Assembly (NCBI RefSeq): GCF_004078655.1 | Contig: NZ_RZNC01000001.1 | Location: 620,001-684,000, forward strand | Direction of reading: 5' to 3' | Length of the DNA: 64,000 bases | From: Labedella populi | GTDB taxonomy: Bacteria; Actinomycetota; Actinomycetes; Actinomycetales; Microbacteriaceae | In this document: positions 61,178-64,000 of the stretch, piece by piece | Layout of the letters: the number at the start of each line of letters is the position of its first letter | Numbering within the stretch: position 1 is the first letter of the stretch | The notes under the pieces: model-generated | The model's input: the letters and a program-made list of their open reading frames with translations, nothing else | Databases searched by the model: none | Told to the model about the DNA's origin: nothing | Position numbers and translations under genes: made by a program

Positions 61178-61729
61178 ATGCGGATCGTCACCTCAGGGAC
61201 CCACGCGAGCGGAAAGAGCACATTGGTTGCGGATTTCGCGCTTCGTCACCCGGAATTCGCTGTGTTGCCCGATCCGTTCGATCTTGTGGATGAGATGTGG
61301 GACAGCCCGAGCGCCGCCTCGTTCGCCGCGCAGCTTCGGGTCTCGGCCGACCGACTCGATCCACTCGAGTCGCCCGAGAACCTCATCGCCGAGCGTGGCC
61401 CCATCGACTTTCTCGCGTATCTGCTGGCTCTCGAGGAGCTGACGGGAGCATCCAGCTCCCGTCAGCTCCTCGAGCGCTCGACAGAGATCACTCGAGAGGC
61501 GCTGAGCCACGTCGACCTGCTTGTGGTGCTGCCACTCACCGCGATCGACCCCATCGAGGCCTGCATCGACGAGCACTTGGAGCTCCGAAACACGATGAAC
61601 GACATCCTGCTCGATCTCCTCGGCGACTCCGACCTCATCGGCCAGCGCCCGAAGATCGCCGAGATCACGGGCGACCGGGACCGCCGACTGACAGCTCTCG
61701 AGGCTCTGGCCATTCAGAAGACCGACTGA
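61178..61729 (+). CDS. P-loop ATPase/kinase-like protein (AAA_28 type)
   Basis: A 183-residue protein. The P-loop is IVTSGTHASGKSTLVADFAL at the N-terminus, followed by ERGPIDFLAYLLALEEL and VDLLVVLPLTAIDPIEACID, a layout of small nucleoside- or nicotinamide-riboside-kinase-like ATPases. No partner gene is present. It is enclosed between an IS5-family end fragment and an inverted IS copy, so it may have arrived with them or have been cut off from its original neighbours. The substrate is unknown. The start is ATG 61178. Confidence 0.7.
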   Translation: MRIVTSGTHASGKSTLVADFALRHPEFAVLPDPFDLVDEMWDSPSAASFAAQLRVSADRLDPLESPENLIAERGPIDFLAYLLALEELTGASSSRQLLERSTEITREALSHVDLLVVLPLTAIDPIEACIDEHLELRNTMNDILLDLLGDSDLIGQRPKIAEITGDRDRRLTALEALAIQKTD

Positions 61730-61799
61730 CCGCTCGCAGTAGGATCCGCGAGTTGAGCACACTCACGCCGATCGGACCTCGAAGCTATGGGCCGTGATA

Positions 61800-62320
61800 C
61801 TAAATCCATTGCAAGGCTGCGGAGAGGCAGAGCCCGGCCGCGTATGAGCAGGCGGTTTTGTCGTACCGGGACGCGAGCCCCGCGCCACTGCTTGATGAAG
61901 CTGAAGCACCGTTCGATGACGTTGCGGCCCTTGTAGCGTTCCTGCTGCTCGTCGCTGAAGTCGATCGGGCGGCCCGGCTTCTTCCGACGCTTCTCGATCT
62001 GGTCGTCGCGCTCGGGGATCGTGGCCTCGATGCCGCGCTCGCGCAGCCACGCCCGGTTCCTCTTCGACGGGTAGCCCTTGTCCGCGAGCACCCGGTCCGG
62101 CCTCGTACGCGCAGGTCCCCGGCCGGGGACGTGGATCTCGTCGAGTACCTCAGTGAGCATGCTCGTGTCCGCGACCTGCCCTCCGGTGAGAACGAACGCC
62201 AGCGGCCGAGTTTGCCCGTCGCAGACAAGATGGATCTTCGTCGTCAGACCGCCCCGTGACCGGCCGATCGCGTGGTCAGGAGGCTCGGGCCCGGATTTCT
62301 TGTAGTTCGACGGAGCCCCC
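61800..62320 (-). pseudogene. IS5-family transposase OrfB, frameshifted near the 3' end
   Basis: The frame contains the second aspartate and glutamate regions of the DDE domain (GRSRGGLTTKIHLVCDGQT, VLADKGYPSKRN, GRNVIERCFSFIKQWRG). Directly after KQWRG the family sequence continues in another frame (GLASRYDKTACSYAAGLCLS and ALQWI, stop at 61800-61802). A single extra G in the GGGG run (plus strand 61878-61881) accounts for the shift. Unshifted, the frame runs out of the IS to 61714. Confidence 0.8.
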
Positions 62321-62665
62321 TGTGTCGCGGGGCAGGATCGCGCCGTGCTGGTGGACGCGCGCGATCGAGGAGTCCAGCGATACGACCCAGTCGATCTCGC
62401 CTGCGAGCGACGCCCGCTTCTGCACGTGGCTGAGCAGATCCTCCCAGATCCCGTCGACCGCCCAGCGACGGAAGTTCTTGTAGATCGTGTTCCAGCTCCC
62501 GAACCGCTCAGGCAGGTCACGCCACGCCGATCCCGTCCGGAACCGCCACGCCGTCGCCTCGACCACCGTGCACCGATCCACGGGCGGGCGACCCCGCGTC
62601 CTCGCCGGCGGGAACACGTCCTGGATCAGCTCCCAGACCTCGTCCGTAATGACATCTCGCGACAC
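62276..62665 (-). CDS. IS5-family transposase OrfA
   Basis: A 129-residue first part of the transposase, with the N-terminal DUF4096 segment (VITDEVWELIQDVFPPARTR, WRFRTGSAWRDLPERFGSWN, TIYKNFRRWAVDGIWEDLL) and the first catalytic aspartate in DWVVSLDSSIARVHQHGA. It starts at GTG 62665. The remaining catalytic residues are in the OrfB frame, reached by a shift near the G5 run at 62316-62320. Confidence 0.88.
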   Translation of the reverse strand: MSRDVITDEVWELIQDVFPPARTRGRPPVDRCTVVEATAWRFRTGSAWRDLPERFGSWNTIYKNFRRWAVDGIWEDLLSHVQKRASLAGEIDWVVSLDSSIARVHQHGAILPRDTGGSVELQEIRARAS

Positions 62666-62713
62666 ACCTCAAGAATCACCCGCGCGCCCCGCAACAGCAT
62701 TCAGCAACACGGC

Positions 62714-64000
62714 CTAGTGGTGCGCCGGTGCCGAGGCCCCCTCGGTCGCGGGCGCCGAGCGCACGAAGAACGCGCCGACGATGCCGAGCGAGGAGATGAT
62801 CGCGCCGTAGAGGAACGCGGTGTGGACTCCGCCCGCCGTCGCGTGCAGGGGGCTCGCGCCGTCGGCGAGGAGTGCCGTGGTGCCGACGGTCATGACCGAG
62901 ACGAAGAGGGTCGTGCCCGCCGCGCCCGCCAGTTGCTGGACCGTGCCGACGATCGCGCTGCCGTGCGAGTACAGCTTCGGCACGACGGCCCCGAGCCCGG
63001 ATGTGAAGAGCGGCGTGAAGGTGAGCGCGAGGCCCGCGGAGAGCGCGACGTGCACGGCGAGGACGACCCACGCCGGGGTCGATTCCGTCGCGCCGAACGC
63101 GAGTGCCCACAGGGCGACGGCGACGATGATCGTGCCGGGCACGAGCAACGGACGTGCGCCCACCCTGTCGTAGGCGCGACCGACGAACGGAGCTGCGAGG
63201 CCCATGAGAAGGCCGCCGGGCAGGAGGAGGAGTCCCGCTTGTACCGGTGCGAGCCCGAGGACGGACTGGAGGTAGATCGGTATGAGGATGAGGGTCCCGA
63301 ACAGCGCCATCATCATGACCGCCATGAGCAGAACCGTGACCGAGAAGGTGCGGGACCGGAACGTGCGGAGATCGAGCAGGGCGCGGTCGGTGCGCTGGAG
63401 CTGCAACTGCCGACCGATGAACAGCGCGAGGCCGAGGCCGCCGACGACGAAGGGGACCCAGACGGGCATGAGCGCGGTTCCGCTCGCGCCTTCGCCGAGC
63501 GAGCTGAGCGCGTAGACGACGCCGCCGAAGCCCACGACCGAGAGGATCACGGACAGGACGTCGATCCGCGACTCGGTGTGCTCGCCGACGTTCTTCATCC
63601 GACTGAGGCCCAGCACGAGGGACGCGAGGGCGATCGGGAGCACGAGCCAGAAGATGAACCGCCAATCGAGGTAGTTCAGAATGACGCCCGAGATGGTCGG
63701 GCCCACCGCAGGGGCGACCGAGATGACGATGGAGATGTTGCCCATCATCCGTCCCCGGTTGGCCGGGGGCACGAGCGTCATGACGGTGGTCATGAGCAGC
63801 GGCATCATGACGGCGGTGCCGCTCGCCTGGATGACCCGGCCGAGAAGGAGGACCTCGAACGACGGTGCGAGGGCCGCCGCGAGCGTGCCGAGGCTGAACA
63901 ACGTCATGGCCGTGCCGAAGAGCGTGCGCGTCGTGAACCGCTGAATGAGGAATCCCGTGATCGGGATGATGACGGCCATCGTGAGGAGGAACGCCGTCGT
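62714..64000 (-). CDS. DHA2-family MFS drug efflux transporter (5' end outside window)
   Basis: At least 428 residues of a 14-helix EmrB/QacA-type proton antiporter. Signature segments are TMAVIIPITGFLIQRFTTRT, LGRVIQASGTAVMMPLL and PANRGRMMGNISIVISVAPA with PAVGPTISGVIL (antiporter motif C). In-frame codons continue to the window edge (TTAFLLT before the internal Met), so the true N-terminus lies beyond 64000. The stop codon at 62714-62716 is immediately next to the IS end; the C-terminus (APATEGASAPAHH) still looks natural for the family. Confidence 0.9.
   Translation of the reverse strand, partial: TTAFLLTMAVIIPITGFLIQRFTTRTLFGTAMTLFSLGTLAAALAPSFEVLLLGRVIQASGTAVMMPLLMTTVMTLVPPANRGRMMGNISIVISVAPAVGPTISGVILNYLDWRFIFWLVLPIALASLVLGLSRMKNVGEHTESRIDVLSVILSVVGFGGVVYALSSLGEGASGTALMPVWVPFVVGGLGLALFIGRQLQLQRTDRALLDLRTFRSRTFSVTVLLMAVMMMALFGTLILIPIYLQSVLGLAPVQAGLLLLPGGLLMGLAAPFVGRAYDRVGARPLLVPGTIIVAVALWALAFGATESTPAWVVLAVHVALSAGLALTFTPLFTSGLGAVVPKLYSHGSAIVGTVQQLAGAAGTTLFVSVMTVGTTALLADGASPLHATAGGVHTAFLYGAIISSLGIVGAFFVRSAPATEGASAPAHH

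Larger units (their letters stand above)
61788..62716 (-). mobile_element. IS5-family (IS427-like) insertion sequence, frameshifted copy
   Basis: About 930 bp on the minus strand. The ends are imperfect inverted repeats: GGCCGTGTTGCTGAATGC at the left (62713 downward) and GGCCGTGATACTAAATCC at the right (61790 upward). It encodes a transposase split into OrfA and OrfB frames. The left end directly follows CTAG, which includes the stop codon of the MFS gene. The exact target duplication is not clear (CTAG left, CTAT right). A one-base insertion in a G-run near the transposase end probably makes this copy inactive. Confidence 0.88.

Overview
The window is chromosomal DNA from a high-GC Gram-positive actinobacterium, most likely a member of the Microbacteriaceae. 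The evidence is strong G/C bias at codon third positions, frequent GTG starts, ATGA/GTGA stop-start overlaps, an HspR/HAIR-controlled dnaK operon, the actinobacterial order tlyA-NAD kinase-recN-pyrG-nudix-xerD-parA-scpA-scpB-rsuA-tyrA-cmk-der, and an actinobacterial-type 16S rRNA. I cannot name the genus from sequence alone.

Region 1 (1-14.1 kb) is an accessory sugar locus. It holds the end of a ribose-type ABC transporter and its binding lipoprotein, then a tightly overlapping minus-strand operon: cupin phosphosugar isomerase, FGGY kinase, 2-hydroxyacid dehydrogenase, KDPG-type aldolase, shikimate-dehydrogenase-like oxidoreductase and phosphotriesterase-family lactonase. Next come rbsK-rbsD-gntR, a SorC regulator divergent from a fructose-6-phosphate-aldolase-like transaldolase, and a FadR-type regulator. 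Three copies of a TGT-N4-ACA dyad sit before the binding-protein gene, the cupin operon and rbsK, which points to one HutC/UTRA regulon covering all three. The gene set does not match a sugar pathway I can name and is the best candidate here for an undescribed system.

Region 2 (14.1-33.5 kb): a 62-bp palindrome, an MFS transporter and a TM2 protein lead to the heat-shock operon dnaK-grpE-dnaJ-hspR, with two HAIR operators in front. A DeoR/GH4 pair then diverges from PfkB kinase-ABC transporter-NagB. After that come a methyltransferase, a DUF817 protein, TerC behind a predicted yybP-ykoY (Mn2+) riboswitch, clpS, a DUF2017 protein and a glycosyltransferase.

Region 3 (33.5-39.6 kb) is a full rRNA operon: three tandem promoter candidates, a long leader with a boxA-like element, 16S, a spacer without tRNA, 23S, 5S and a terminator.

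Region 4 (39.6-55.9 kb) is a dense plus-strand housekeeping run. It starts with a strongly charge-segregated repeat protein and continues through a HAD phosphatase, rRNA methylation, NADP synthesis, recombination repair, CTP synthesis, chromosome dimer resolution, condensin accessory genes, tyrosine synthesis, CMP kinase and the ribosome-assembly GTPase Der.

Region 5 (55.9-64 kb) holds an intergenic inverted-repeat element, a paired SMR efflux system, a sarcosine-oxidase-like flavoenzyme, a 2H phosphoesterase and a HAIR-controlled clpB lacking the N-terminal domain. Beyond clpB is a small mobile island: an IS5-family end fragment, a P-loop kinase-like gene, and a nearly complete, inverted and frameshifted IS5-family element touching the stop codon of a DHA2 drug transporter that runs off the window.
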